Shown here one piece after another: positions 8,711 through 17,865 of a stretch of DNA of 61,708 nucleotides. Position 1 is the stretch's first letter; every line of letters starts with the position of its first letter. This DNA is from Vibrio viridaestus (GTDB taxonomy: Bacteria > Pseudomonadota > Gammaproteobacteria > Enterobacterales > Vibrionaceae): contig NZ_RJVQ01000015.1 of NCBI RefSeq assembly GCF_003856525.1, forward strand, positions 1 to 61,708, read 5' to 3'. Under the pieces are notes generated by a model. That model saw only the letters and a program-made list of their open reading frames with translations, was not told the origin of the DNA and searched no databases. A program made the position numbers and the translations under genes.

Positions 8711-8944
8711 TTACCCTTCGTCACTTATATCTTCATAAGTCACCAGATCTTCAATACGACAGTTAAAATAATGGCATAAGGCATCAAGAGTTTTGGTTGT
8801 CGTTGTATACCCTTCGTCACGAATCATCTTCGCCATAGCAGATCTTTGAATTCCAATCTCACTAGCAATCTCAGCTCCTGATATCTTGCGGCCTTCTTTT
8901 AGAGACTTTGCTTCTATTAATTTCTTTAAGTTATAACGAATCAA
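8711..8944 (-). CDS. Small HTH (XRE/Cro-type) repressor
   Basis: A 77-aa DNA-binding protein. Residues ~22-60 form a helix-turn-helix (ISGAEIASEIGIQRSAMAKM), followed by a helix reading TLDALCHYFNCRIEDLV, typical of the XRE/HTH_26 group. It is divergent from the xis-int operon, and operator-like palindromes lie in the gap. It most likely represses that operon, like a phage immunity repressor. It has no peptidase or oligomerisation domain, so control by RecA-stimulated cleavage is unlikely. Confidence 0.85.
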   Translation of the reverse strand: MIRYNLKKLIEAKSLKEGRKISGAEIASEIGIQRSAMAKMIRDEGYTTTTKTLDALCHYFNCRIEDLVTYEDISDEG

Positions 8945-8971
8945 GTATATCTTCCAAAATCAATTTAGTTT

Positions 8972-9028
8972 GTGTCTTGAAAAGACACTCGGATTGTTCT
9001 ATATTGACCATGTGTCTTGATAAAACAC
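8972..9028 (+). promoter_or_regulatory. Promoter of the xis-int operon with two operator palindromes
   Basis: A -35 TTGAAA (8977-8982), 17-nt spacer and -10 TATATT (9000-9005) form a good sigma-70 promoter. The palindrome GTGTCTT-GAA-AAGACAC (8972-8988) covers the -35. A second, imperfect copy GTGTCTT-GAT-AAAACAC (9012-9028) covers the start region. The two are 40 nt apart. The arrangement fits cooperative repression by the divergent XRE protein. An AAAGGAGG ribosome site for xis follows. Confidence 0.75.
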
Positions 9029-9044
9029 GTGAAAGGAGGTCAAT

Positions 9045-9281
9045 ATGGACCACACACTATTAACGGTGAAAGAGCTCGCAGCTCGGATCAAATTTAGCGC
9101 CAACTATATCAATTCAAAACTGCGAGACTCGATCTTTATCGAAGGTAAACACTACATCCGACCTTTTAATGGTAGAAAAATTCTTTACATATGGGAAGAG
9201 GTAGAAGCGGAATTATATCAAAGCGCTACTCGAAATGCGGTTTATATTCCAATGGCAGCAGGGAGAGTGTGTTATGGGTAG
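9045..9281 (+). CDS. Excisionase-like DNA-binding protein
   Basis: A 78-aa protein with an N-terminal winged-HTH of the excisionase type: LLTVKELAARIKFSANYINS, then FIEGKHYIRPFNGRKILYIW. It directly precedes the integrase; its stop overlaps the integrase start (ATGGGTAG), so the two are translationally coupled. Expected roles are directing the integrase toward excision and possibly regulating the shared promoter. The ribosome site AAAGGAGG lies about 8 nt before ATG 9045. Confidence 0.8.
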   Translation: MDHTLLTVKELAARIKFSANYINSKLRDSIFIEGKHYIRPFNGRKILYIWEEVEAELYQSATRNAVYIPMAAGRVCYG

Positions 9282-10485
9282 TGTTAATGCAAGAGGCAAT
9301 AAGTTATATCTTGATTTCCGTTACAAAAGTGTTCGATGCCGAGAGCAGACTCTATTGCAGAACACCGCAGCTAATCAACGGAAGCTGAATAAATTACTTA
9401 ACCAAATTGACTCCGATATTCGACTTGGTTGCTTTGTCTATAGTGAATACTTCCCTGATTCAAAAAACGCCGTTAAGTTCGTCAAAGAAGATATTCAAGC
9501 GAGGCGGAAGAAGGAAGAGTTGTTGGGAGTATATAAAACTGCTGCAAAAGAGCTTCAGGGTATAACAACCATTCCATTTGAAGAGTTTGCTAAGGAATGG
9601 TTTGAGGAAAATGAGGTTAGGTGGAAAACCAGCTATGTTCAGAGCATGAGAATCTATCTGTTTAGCTATTTGGTCTCGGAGTTTGGTGATACGAACGTCG
9701 ACCAAATTACTCGACCTGATATTTTGAAGTACAGAGCTAAGTTAATGCAGCCAAAGCCAGATGGTACAAAGCTATCAACTGATTTCGTGAATCATGTAAT
9801 GACTCCGCTGAGGATGATTTTGCGTGAAGCTGCTGATAGATATGGATTTCGCTGCCAGTTTGAAAATATCAAGCCACTTCGAGTTGAGCGCCGGGATGTT
9901 CATCCATTTACATTAGAAGAAGTACTGCAGTTTCTTGATACGGTTAAACAAGATTATCGTAATTACTTTGCAGTGCGATTCTTTACCGGAATGCGAACAT
10001 CGGAAATTGATGGCCTCAAATGGCGATATGTCGATTTTAAGCTGGGTGTGATTAGTGTGCGGGAAACGTATGTCCAAGGTAAGATGGATACGACTAAAAC
10101 GTTAGGTTCTGCACGAGATATTCAAATGTCGAGTATGGTGATAGAAGCACTGAAAAGGCAGTATGACATCACTGGTGACGGTGAGTATGTATTTTGTAAT
10201 GCGGAGGGCAACCCTCTAGATAAAGGTAATATTCGCGATAGAGTATGGATGCCTGCATTGGAAAAAATGGGGATTGAATACCGGCGCCCTTATGAAACTC
10301 GTCATACTGCTGCGACGCTCTGGCTAGCCGCTGGGGAAGCCCCAGAATGGATAGCACGACAAATGGGTCACTCCAATACGAAAATGTTATTTGAAATCTA
10401 CAGCCGTTATGTGCCCAATTTAACTCGTCAGGACGGCTCTGCATTTGAACGGTTACTGCAGCAGGTTAAGGAGAAAAGCGAATGA
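9274..10485 (+). CDS. Tyrosine integrase of a genomic island or satellite
   Basis: A 403-aa tyrosine recombinase starting at ATG 9274 inside the end of xis (MGSVNARGNKLYLDFRY). It has an N-terminal arm-binding domain of the DUF3596 type, an SAM-like core-binding domain and a catalytic domain. Catalytic residues are Arg near 240 (TGMRTSEIDGLKW), the RHT box (YETRHTAATLWL), the MGHS histidine and the final tyrosine near 375 (EIYSRYV). The first position of the usual HxxR is Tyr, which I believe is common in this subgroup. It should catalyse integration and excision of the surrounding element. A longer frame upstream overlaps xis and is unlikely. Confidence 0.92.
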   Translation: MGSVNARGNKLYLDFRYKSVRCREQTLLQNTAANQRKLNKLLNQIDSDIRLGCFVYSEYFPDSKNAVKFVKEDIQARRKKEELLGVYKTAAKELQGITTIPFEEFAKEWFEENEVRWKTSYVQSMRIYLFSYLVSEFGDTNVDQITRPDILKYRAKLMQPKPDGTKLSTDFVNHVMTPLRMILREAADRYGFRCQFENIKPLRVERRDVHPFTLEEVLQFLDTVKQDYRNYFAVRFFTGMRTSEIDGLKWRYVDFKLGVISVRETYVQGKMDTTKTLGSARDIQMSSMVIEALKRQYDITGDGEYVFCNAEGNPLDKGNIRDRVWMPALEKMGIEYRRPYETRHTAATLWLAAGEAPEWIARQMGHSNTKMLFEIYSRYVPNLTRQDGSAFERLLQQVKEKSE

Positions 10486-10820
10486 ACTACAACGCTATGA
10501 CAGTCCATTGTGCCAGCCTGTGTTTGGATGTGATAAATCAAAACCAGTTCTTTAATTATTCGGAGTCAGACATCTTTGGTTTCCAGCATGAAGTGAAACA
10601 ACTTATTAAAGAGAGGCTGCAGTCCTCTACCTATAGAATGACAAATGAAGACGAGATAGTTAAGGCATTAGCTGAAGGTGTGATTAACGTTCTATTGCAT
10701 TACAGACGTCATATCCGTGGTTATTCGACAGAATTCATTCTTGGTTCAATCCAAAGCCAGCTTATAGATCTCTGTATGGATGATATTTATAGACGTAATA
10801 CATATGGTACTAATGGGTAG
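10482..10820 (+). CDS. Hypothetical protein of the integrative element
   Basis: A 112-aa, largely helical protein whose ATG overlaps the integrase TGA (ATGA), which indicates translational coupling. No signal peptide, membrane segment or known motif is visible. Its place between integrase and replication-type genes suggests a part in the element's replication or regulation. I do not recognise the family. Confidence 0.7.
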   Translation: MNYNAMTVHCASLCLDVINQNQFFNYSESDIFGFQHEVKQLIKERLQSSTYRMTNEDEIVKALAEGVINVLLHYRRHIRGYSTEFILGSIQSQLIDLCMDDIYRRNTYGTNG

Positions 10821-10828
10821 GTGATGAC

Positions 10829-11347
10829 ATGCTGGAGTACTTAGACAGACCCATCGCATTTCATCGTTCATTTGTAAATTTAGGTATCGGGATAACCGGT
10901 GCCTTACTGTTGAGTCAGGCGTTGTATTGGTCAAAACGAACCAAACATGATGAGCGTTGGTTTTACAAGACTCAAGATGAGTGGAGTGAAGAAACTGGAA
11001 TGACTCGCCGTGAAATTGATACTGCGAGAGGAAAGCTTAGGAAGTTAGGGATTCTTTTGGAGAAAAAACAAGGCATTCCATGCCGGTTACACTACAAAAT
11101 TAACGAGCCAATCTTGATTGGCTTATTGGAGCAAACTAGTTTGGCGGAAAGCGTCAGACTAGATGTGACAAAAGAGCCAGGCTGTGCTGCACAAAAGTGC
11201 CAAACTATTACAGAGAATACACAGAGATTAACAGAGACTACTAAACATAGTGACAGAATCCGCCAAACTGGAATAAGGAGTCAACGTCGTGAAAATATGT
11301 TAACGATGAACAGTAAATTTGGATTGCCAGAGGAATTAAAACGATGA
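10829..11347 (+). CDS. Replication-protein-like winged-HTH protein
   Basis: A 172-aa protein. Residues ~25-90 carry a winged-helix domain, ALYWSKRTKHDERWFYKTQD followed by EETGMTRREIDTARGKLRKL, similar to the N-terminal domain of phage O-type and plasmid replication proteins. The C-terminal half is polar and probably disordered (ITENTQRLTETTK). Its stop overlaps the next ATG, which encodes a DnaC-like loader, the usual partner of an origin-binding protein. This supports a self-replicating or phage-like element. The origin could lie inside this gene, as in lambdoid phages, but I see no clear iterons. Confidence 0.65.
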   Translation: MLEYLDRPIAFHRSFVNLGIGITGALLLSQALYWSKRTKHDERWFYKTQDEWSEETGMTRREIDTARGKLRKLGILLEKKQGIPCRLHYKINEPILIGLLEQTSLAESVRLDVTKEPGCAAQKCQTITENTQRLTETTKHSDRIRQTGIRSQRRENMLTMNSKFGLPEELKR

Positions 11348-12045
11348 ATAATCGACTACCAATCTGGGAAAAAATCCCCTCGCACATTACGCCCAAATCG
11401 TCTGATGAGATGAAAGCAATTCGTTCTCAAGTCCCACAGTTTAGCATGCCCGATGGAAGTGAGAAAACAATTAAAACCGGGATTGTGGCAGGGGTAGGTG
11501 AGCGATTTAAAACCAGTTCATTTGGTAATTATCTAATGCCTACTCAATCTCAGATGGATGCTGTGAATTGCGTACAGAACTGGGCTCAGAAGGTGCAAGA
11601 CGGACTAGACACCAACTTAGTGTTGGCGGGCAATCATGGTACCGGAAAAACCCATCTTGCTACTGCGGTTTTGCGGTTACTTAGTCTCACCGGTATCAAC
11701 AGCGAAATTATTACATTTCGAGATATGATGCTTGAGATACGCAGTACTTATCAGTCCAGCACTAAGCAAAGTGAATTGATGATACTGCAACGATTGAGTT
11801 CTTGTGATGTGTTAGCTTTAGATGATATTGGTAAGCAGCGTAATTCCCAAAGCGAACAACTGAGCTTATATTCACTCCTTGATAAACGCTACAGTAATAA
11901 GAAACCAACAATACTTATAACCATGCTTCCTGGGAAGGCTTTCTGTGAACTGCTTGGTGAAGCGGCTCTTGACCGAATTAGGCAGGGACATCTAGTCTGG
12001 GTTGAGTGCTCTTGGAATAGCTTTCGTATACTGGGCGACGAATAA
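11344..12045 (+). CDS. DnaC-like helicase loader ATPase
   Basis: A 233-aa AAA+ ATPase of the DnaC/IstB-like group. Walker A is GNHGTGKTHLA (near residue 96) and Walker B is VLALDDIG (near 156). The arginine-containing ALDRIRQGHLVWVEC segment near the end matches DnaC-type loaders. It should load the host DnaB helicase at the element's origin. It is coupled to the upstream HTH gene by an ATGA overlap and is the last gene of the operon. No transposase partner is present, which argues against IstB. Confidence 0.87.
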   Translation: MNNRLPIWEKIPSHITPKSSDEMKAIRSQVPQFSMPDGSEKTIKTGIVAGVGERFKTSSFGNYLMPTQSQMDAVNCVQNWAQKVQDGLDTNLVLAGNHGTGKTHLATAVLRLLSLTGINSEIITFRDMMLEIRSTYQSSTKQSELMILQRLSSCDVLALDDIGKQRNSQSEQLSLYSLLDKRYSNKKPTILITMLPGKAFCELLGEAALDRIRQGHLVWVECSWNSFRILGDE

Positions 12046-12236
12046 AAGGTACATGACACTGTCTGTTTCAGAAAATGCAATCTCTATTGATTCAGACTAA
12101 ATAAAATTTTTAATAAGGCGCTTCATATAATTTTATCGTGAGAACTATTTATTAGAAGGAAAATACTGTGTTCAGTAGCTTTACTTGAATTGACATAAAT
12201 TGTTAAATGATTAAGCATTAATATAAGATACGATAA

Positions 12237-13028
12237 TTATAGGTAATAGAGTTTGTTCTTTAATAGCCCTTGGTGCATAGGGATTGGGCCTTTAGGATTG
12301 CTAATAAATGTCGTATTGCCGTTAGCAATCTGTTTCTCTACAGAATCGTGTTGATGACCTGCAACCCAGAATCTCGCCCTTGCTACTAATTCATCGCTTA
12401 ACGATGCGTGATAGAAATCGGTATAGGCATTAGTTATATTTTCGCTTTTAGCAAATGCTTCAATATTGGGTAGGTGGTGTGAAATAACCAAGTCAACCCT
12501 ATGCGGTAGATTATTAATGAAGGATTTATGCTGCTCTTCTATAATGCGATGGTTGATGAATTTTAGGTCGTTCATTAACAGGGCGTAATCGGATACTTGA
12601 ACATCTGAATATTCATGTATCGGAAACCACAATGTACCTCCGTATATTTTAAACCCATCAATTTCTACCGCTTCGTTATCAAGGAATATAAAGTTTTCAA
12701 TCTCAGCACTATGCCTTTTAAGCTTTGAGATTGGAGAATTTTTCATCACCCGTGTATAGGAAGGGTTAGTGATGTATTCTTTACGGAATGTAGAGCTATT
12801 GATACGAGCAGAAAGGTTCTTTTTACTGTACCACTCATGATTGCCTGCGATAGCAATAACTACCCTAAAATGCTTACAAAGTACATGCTCTACATAGTTG
12901 AAACCCGATAGCGAATTTGAAACATCGCCTGCGATAATTAATACCGCATCTTTATCAAAATCATTCCAGAAGTCTCGGCGGATACTATACGCATCGATGT
13001 GTAAATCTGATGTTACATAAAATTTCAA
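12237..13028 (-). CDS. Calcineurin-like metallophosphoesterase
   Basis: A 263-aa cytosolic phosphoesterase. Metal-binding motifs of the family are in order: DLHID near the N-terminus, GDVSNS, AGNHEW, a HH pair in VISHHLP and GHQHD near the C-terminus. The start is TTG 13028, 10 nt after AAGGAG; no better ATG is near. The substrate cannot be inferred. It lies downstream of, and convergent to, the integrative element operon and may be cargo or host chromosome. Confidence 0.88.
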   Translation of the reverse strand: MKFYVTSDLHIDAYSIRRDFWNDFDKDAVLIIAGDVSNSLSGFNYVEHVLCKHFRVVIAIAGNHEWYSKKNLSARINSSTFRKEYITNPSYTRVMKNSPISKLKRHSAEIENFIFLDNEAVEIDGFKIYGGTLWFPIHEYSDVQVSDYALLMNDLKFINHRIIEEQHKSFINNLPHRVDLVISHHLPNIEAFAKSENITNAYTDFYHASLSDELVARARFWVAGHQHDSVEKQIANGNTTFISNPKGPIPMHQGLLKNKLYYL

Positions 13029-13361
13029 TAGAGTGGCTCCTTTTCAAAAGTAAAATTGTCACTATATCTCGTGCCACTTCAATAATGCTTAAAGATTGCC
13101 CTTATGTACACTAATTAAACTAGCTAACCTTACTGACTGGTTTAATTCTTACTGTCTTTTCTAATGCTTAATCATAATGTGGCGTACAACCGTATAGTCT
13201 TGTAGACCATACATGGACATATTTTTTCCATAACTTGGCAGTTTTGTCGCCCCCGCTTTATAAGCGTAAATACCCGTTTTTGACCTTCCTTACTCAAACC
13301 TAGCGCTACTTGTTAAAAGAGTTCTGAGACAGAGAAATTTGTTGGTGTTTTTTTACTATGC
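13029..13361. other. Intergenic region
   Basis: About 330 nt with no gene I can support. An imperfect hairpin (GTATAGTCT and AGACCATAC arms) lies near 13192-13212. Confidence 0.4.
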
Positions 13362-13535
13362 CTATTTTTCTAGATATCGCTTGAACGTATCGAAACTCTC
13401 CACGTTAGGATTGGGTGCATCCTCGCTGTTGACAGTCTGTTTCATCCGCTTTAAGTCAAATGTAAAGGAAAGATCTTTTACATTCCATTTAGGTGTGTTC
13501 TTGGGATTATATGTTTGGGCTCGTTCTGTTTTCAT
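13362..13535 (-). CDS. Small hypothetical protein (57 aa)
   Basis: The minus strand encodes MKTERAQTYNPKNTPKWNV and 38 further residues, ending FDTFKRYLEK. ATG 13535 is preceded by GGAGG at suitable spacing, which favours this start over an ATG six codons earlier. The protein is basic and soluble, with no known motif. The good ribosome site and balanced composition argue for a real short gene; nothing else supports it. Confidence 0.45.
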   Translation of the reverse strand: MKTERAQTYNPKNTPKWNVKDLSFTFDLKRMKQTVNSEDAPNPNVESFDTFKRYLEK

Positions 13536-14104
13536 CTCGACCTCCGACATCAATTAACTTCTCACATGAAGCGTATCAGTCTGCTTAGTAAACATAAATC
13601 ACAGCAGGGACAGTTACAACAACTCAGGATGTTTATTCTAGCTTTGATTTTATGGTAAATCGACTTGCATATAATTATAAGTTATTGAATATATATTAAA
13701 TTTAAAAAAATTATAATTGTCTGGTAGTATATTAGCGTTTACTGCGTAGGGAGGTTAGTTTGTTTTTCGTTTGTTAAAGAACCGTACTTGAGACTTGAAG
13801 TTTAGGCCAAATTGATAGCAGTTTTTTTATCAGTATAGAAGGGTACTTTTGTTTGGGTATGAAGCCGAACTATAGATTATAAAATAGGCTTTGGGATAGG
13901 GTGCTTTGCAGCGCTTGGAGAAATCTAATAATGGAGTAATTGAAATAATAAACGTATAAGGTTTCAAGATACTTTGCCTACCAGCCTAGCTGGCTAAAAG
14001 TTTTTTCTCTATTACGTTTAAGCATTCTGCTATTTTACATACAAAGCCATTCATTATGGGCAACTTTTTCTCAGGGCGAATTAGCTTATTGAAAGCTTTG
14101 GAGC
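13536..14104. other. AT-rich intergenic region
   Basis: About 570 nt without a supportable gene. The stretch near 13660-13720 is extremely AT-rich. No recognisable repeat, RNA or attachment site was seen. Confidence 0.4.
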
Positions 14105-15031
14105 TTATTTCTTAGCTTGTTGCAAGCGATGAATTTTTCTTAACACCCAGCTAGAACTATTGACGACAAAGATACCAGAAAGGATGAAAACTGAGCCTAT
14201 CAGGAATTGCTTATCGAGGTGTTCTCCCAGCAAGAGGTAACCAAAGACCACACCAAACAATGGGGTCATAAATGAGAGAATGCCAATTTGTGACGCTTGA
14301 TAACGGCCCAGCAGCCAGAACCAGACTAAAAAGGCCAGAAACGACACGATTACTGATTGAAATATCAGATTAATCCACACCAATGGCGTCGAATTAAAAT
14401 GCCACTGTTGCGTCACGGTAGAGGTCATCGCCAGTAAAGTAAATCCAACAATGAGTTGATAGAAGACCACTTGCTTTGCTGGTACTTTCGAAAGGGAAGT
14501 ACATCGCACAATCACCGTTGTCAATGACCAGGCTAATGCAGCAAGAAAGGCAAGAATATCTCCGATGAACGTACCAGAAGCATCCATTGAGCTCGGTTCC
14601 CAGAAGATGATGCCGATACCGGAAAACGCAATCAGAATCCCACCCCATTGAAGTAACGACATTCTTTCTGATGGAACAAACAGATGAAGGATTAAAGCGG
14701 TAAAGATGGGAGAACTATATAAAAATACAACGGCGTGAGCTGCGGTCGTTCGGGTTAGTGCTTCTCCCAATAAGAAAAATTCCAATGCGAAGAAGATTCC
14801 CGCAAGAATTCCATATTTTATTGCACCCCATTCAGAGACAAAACGTTCTTTTTTATAACGCATGTACGTTAGGATCAAAACGGCTGCAAATAATGAGCGT
14901 AAAGCAAGTTGGACGATTGGATCCATGTCGGTACTGACGGCTTTAATGGCGACTTGCTGCCCTCCCATGATCATACAAAAGATGACCATCAGAGAGAAGG
15001 CGGTTACATCGATCGGTTGTCGTTGTTGCAT
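14105..15031 (-). CDS. EamA-family (DMT) exporter
   Basis: A 308-aa inner-membrane transporter with about ten hydrophobic segments in two EamA repeats: an N-terminal repeat starting ViFCMIMGGQQVAIKAV and a C-terminal repeat ending FGYLLLGEHLDKQFLIGSVF. Such proteins export amino acids, metabolites or drugs; the substrate is not evident. It is divergent from an AraC-type regulator about 110 nt away, the usual arrangement when the regulator controls the exporter. Confidence 0.92.
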   Translation of the reverse strand: MQQRQPIDVTAFSLMVIFCMIMGGQQVAIKAVSTDMDPIVQLALRSLFAAVLILTYMRYKKERFVSEWGAIKYGILAGIFFALEFFLLGEALTRTTAAHAVVFLYSSPIFTALILHLFVPSERMSLLQWGGILIAFSGIGIIFWEPSSMDASGTFIGDILAFLAALAWSLTTVIVRCTSLSKVPAKQVVFYQLIVGFTLLAMTSTVTQQWHFNSTPLVWINLIFQSVIVSFLAFLVWFWLLGRYQASQIGILSFMTPLFGVVFGYLLLGEHLDKQFLIGSVFILSGIFVVNSSSWVLRKIHRLQQAKK

Positions 15032-15140
15032 GGTTGTTTATCTTCTGGTGATTGTTGTTAATATTTATATTGCCTGTGACGCATTCAAAATATATAGTTT
15101 AAAACTGACATGTAACCGCACAGAAGTGACACTTTCGGTT

Positions 15141-15924
15141 ATGAAAAAAAATTGCAGTTTAGTTCCATTTCAAAACCACATCCCTGAGCCGATGTATTTT
15201 CGTGTCGCCGAAATTCCTGCCGATTCGTGTTATCCTAACCACAGTCATCCTTGGGGAGAATTTGTCTATTCTTACAATGGTGTTTATGGAAGTGAGGATC
15301 GGTAGACGCTCCTACTTGGCTCCCTCTCAGTATGGGATTTGGCTTCCACCGGGAATCGAACATCAAGGTTTCAATCAATATGAGGCAACACATTGTTCGT
15401 TATATATTGAGCCGTCTTATGCTAACGCATTGCCAAACAGAGTATGTGCGTTACAAGTCACCCCATTGGTTCGCTCTGCGCTTGAACATTTAAAACAATT
15501 TTTACCTGTGTCGCCTTATTCTGCTGAGCAAACTCGCCTAATCCGAGTTATTTACGATCAACTTAAGAAGACTAATTCTATCGAGAGTTTTTTACCTTCT
15601 ACTGATGATGCAACGTTATCGCGGGTACTTGACCATATCGAAAATCATCTTGATCAAGACATTCCTCTTAAAACGCTGGCTGCTCATTTTTACCTCACAG
15701 AGCGTACTCTCATGAGAAAAAGCAACAAAGAATTGGGGATGCCGCTTACTACAGAGTGGAAGCAAAAGCTTAAAGTACTGAAAGCCATGAATCGATTGGA
15801 GGTGGGCGATAGTGTTGAAGTTATCGCCCTTGAGCTGGGTTATTCAAGTTCGTCTGCGTTTATCGCTATGTTTAAACGAATCATGGGAGTGACCCCCAAA
15901 GAATACGTTAAGATGAACGTGTAA
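15141..15924 (+). pseudogene. AraC-family regulator, frameshifted in the sensor domain
   Basis: ATG 15141 begins MKKNCSLVPFQNHIPEPMY, then an AraC cupin with NHSHPWGEFVYSYNG. At TTT 15283-15285 the frame closes within seven codons. Dropping one T joins it to the frame reading MEVRIGRRSYLAPSQYGIWL, which continues the cupin and ends in the two-HTH AraC domain (IPLKTLAAHFYLTERTLMRK; SVEVIALELGYSSSSAFIAM). The repaired product is about 260 aa, normal for the family. It is divergent from the EamA exporter. The exporter may be deregulated unless a slip or sequence error restores the frame. Confidence 0.8.
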
Positions 15925-16711
15925 TGTTCTGAGCAATATGGCTCCACATACTGACAGGGTTTGAGTACATAGGGAAATGCCCGCAGTGCGGTATTTCTCC
16001 CAGTTTTACTCCTTGGCTCTCAATATGAGATAAGTAGGACAGATGTTGATTCTGCTCTCCATACATGAACATCTTAGGGCAAGGTAAGTTAAGAAATTTA
16101 TCCATCAATTCTCCTTTATCGGACAATTCAACCATGGATGTGAAAATGGGTTTAACCGTATCAACTCGTACTTTGTGCCGTAAACTGGCCGAATATAACG
16201 CGCTGGCGTAGTCAGGTGCATGACGAGTTCGGGTAATGAATTCATCAAAGAAATCTGCCGTGTTGTCCGCTGGATAATTGACAATTTGGCGGCTCAGGAA
16301 ACAATCTTCCGGTGCAATATTTCCTTCAATATCGGTGAAGCTAAGTACACGGTCTGGGTACTGATGTGCCAGCATTAACGCGGTTAATCCTCCCATGGAA
16401 TGTCCCACGAGATGAAACCGTTTGAATCCAACTTGATCCAGTATCGCAATGGCTGTTTTCAGCAGAAACGGGATCGTTACGGATGTGGGGTCGCTGCATT
16501 GTGTTTCGCCGCATCCCGGTGCGTCGTAGGCAAGAAAAGGATGACCGTTAAACTCTGCATAGTGAACGATGTCGGCGTAATCTTCTTTGGTGGAACCAAA
16601 TCCATGGAGAAAGACAATCGGAGCTTTTTCGCCCGATCTGGTTATCGCGGAAACGCTAAGGTGTATACCTTCTATTAATAAAGGGAAACGTTGGCTTGAA
16701 AATAGCTCCAT
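15908..16711 (-). CDS. Alpha/beta-hydrolase fold protein
   Basis: A 267-aa soluble hydrolase. It has an oxyanion segment FLHGFGSTKEDY, nucleophile elbow GHSMGG, a late acid residue region FMYGEQNQHLS and the catalytic histidine in IPHCGHFPMYSNP. These features fit esterases, meta-cleavage hydrolases and haloperoxidase-like enzymes; the substrate is unknown. The start is set at ATG 16711 (MELFSSQRF); an upstream in-frame ATG at 16750 adds 13 atypical residues. Its 3' end overlaps that of the convergent AraC gene by 17 nt. It is divergent from a LysR gene. Confidence 0.88.
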   Translation of the reverse strand: MELFSSQRFPLLIEGIHLSVSAITRSGEKAPIVFLHGFGSTKEDYADIVHYAEFNGHPFLAYDAPGCGETQCSDPTSVTIPFLLKTAIAILDQVGFKRFHLVGHSMGGLTALMLAHQYPDRVLSFTDIEGNIAPEDCFLSRQIVNYPADNTADFFDEFITRTRHAPDYASALYSASLRHKVRVDTVKPIFTSMVELSDKGELMDKFLNLPCPKMFMYGEQNQHLSYLSHIESQGVKLGEIPHCGHFPMYSNPVSMWSHIAQNITRSS

Positions 16712-16865
16712 ACAATACTCACATCTGTTGTTGATGTTGCCAATGTACAACTTTTGATTGATAGTTAAATTCTAATATTAGTATCTCTGTGATACGAAAA
16801 TAGAATTAGAAGTATAGCATTAGGCATTTTAACGTACTTCATTGTTGCGTCGTTAGGGACTATTG

Positions 16866-17792
16866 ATGAGTAAAATCGATTACAGGTTGATAAAACAGCT
16901 TTATCTTTTTCTGGCGTTTGCCGAAGAAGAGAACTTTGGTCGTGCGGCAAAGCGACTGGGGATGTCTCAGCCTCCTTTAACGGAGCAAATCAAAATACTT
17001 GAGCAGTCGTTGAAGCTCACTTTGTTTGAACGCTCTCGACGCGGTACTAAACTTAGCGCGTCGGGAAAAGCTATTTTTCCTCATGTGCAAAAGTTTGTTG
17101 TTCAAATGTCATCTCTGGAAAAGATCGTTCGAGAGGTGGCGCACGGACAATCTGGTGTCATTCATATTGGTGCCATCACGTCTGCTATGTTTGAAGTTGT
17201 GCCAGCCTTTCTAGAACATTTCAAACAACGTTACCCAAATGTAACGGTTTTTGTGGATGAAATTGACAGCGCTGAAGCCATCACATCGTTATCTTCTGGT
17301 GAATTGGATCTGGCGTTTGTTCGGGTGGAAGGTGAGGTCGGTATGGGATTAAGCACGTTTCCTTTAACAGAAGATAAACTCGGCGTTGCGTTACCACTGA
17401 ATCATCCGATGGGGGAAGCGAAGAGTATCTCGTTGAGAGATTTGAAAGAGGAAGCATTTGTTATGTCTTCCAGGCGAGTTAATCCAACGTATTTCGATCT
17501 ATTAACTTCAGCCTGTAGAAACCATGGGCTTAATCCACGCATACTCTACGAAGTTCGTTCGGTTACTGCTCAGATTGCCTATGTGAGTTGTGGTCAGGGG
17601 GTTGCTTTAGTACCTATGAGCATGGTCAGCATGATCCCCACTAATGTAAAGCTTGTCCCGCTTGAAGAGCTGATATCCATCGTGACCGCCGCGTTAGTAT
17701 GGGATCCTAAGCGAGGACACCCTTTAGTCGAATACGGTATTAAGTGGTTGAAAGAACATATCACTGATAAGAAAAACGTATCAAACTATTAG
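16866..17792 (+). CDS. LysR-family transcriptional regulator
   Basis: A 308-aa LTTR with an N-terminal winged HTH (FLAFAEEENFGRAAKRLGMS, QPPLTEQIKILE) and a full co-inducer domain, including GVIHIGAITSAMFEVVPAFL. ATG 16866 is preferred over the adjacent TTG 16863. It is divergent from the alpha/beta hydrolase and is followed by a LysE exporter 70 nt downstream, so either may be its target. Confidence 0.94.
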   Translation: MSKIDYRLIKQLYLFLAFAEEENFGRAAKRLGMSQPPLTEQIKILEQSLKLTLFERSRRGTKLSASGKAIFPHVQKFVVQMSSLEKIVREVAHGQSGVIHIGAITSAMFEVVPAFLEHFKQRYPNVTVFVDEIDSAEAITSLSSGELDLAFVRVEGEVGMGLSTFPLTEDKLGVALPLNHPMGEAKSISLRDLKEEAFVMSSRRVNPTYFDLLTSACRNHGLNPRILYEVRSVTAQIAYVSCGQGVALVPMSMVSMIPTNVKLVPLEELISIVTAALVWDPKRGHPLVEYGIKWLKEHITDKKNVSNY

Positions 17793-17865
17793 TTAAATAG
17801 TATTTTTCACCCATTCAAGAACGACTGACAATAGTACTTCTTTCTTTACTATAACGAGTGTCATC

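Noticed and set aside
13339-13557. 72-codon plus-strand frame
   Set aside because: It is antisense to the small minus-strand gene at 13362-13535, which has a good ribosome site; this frame does not.
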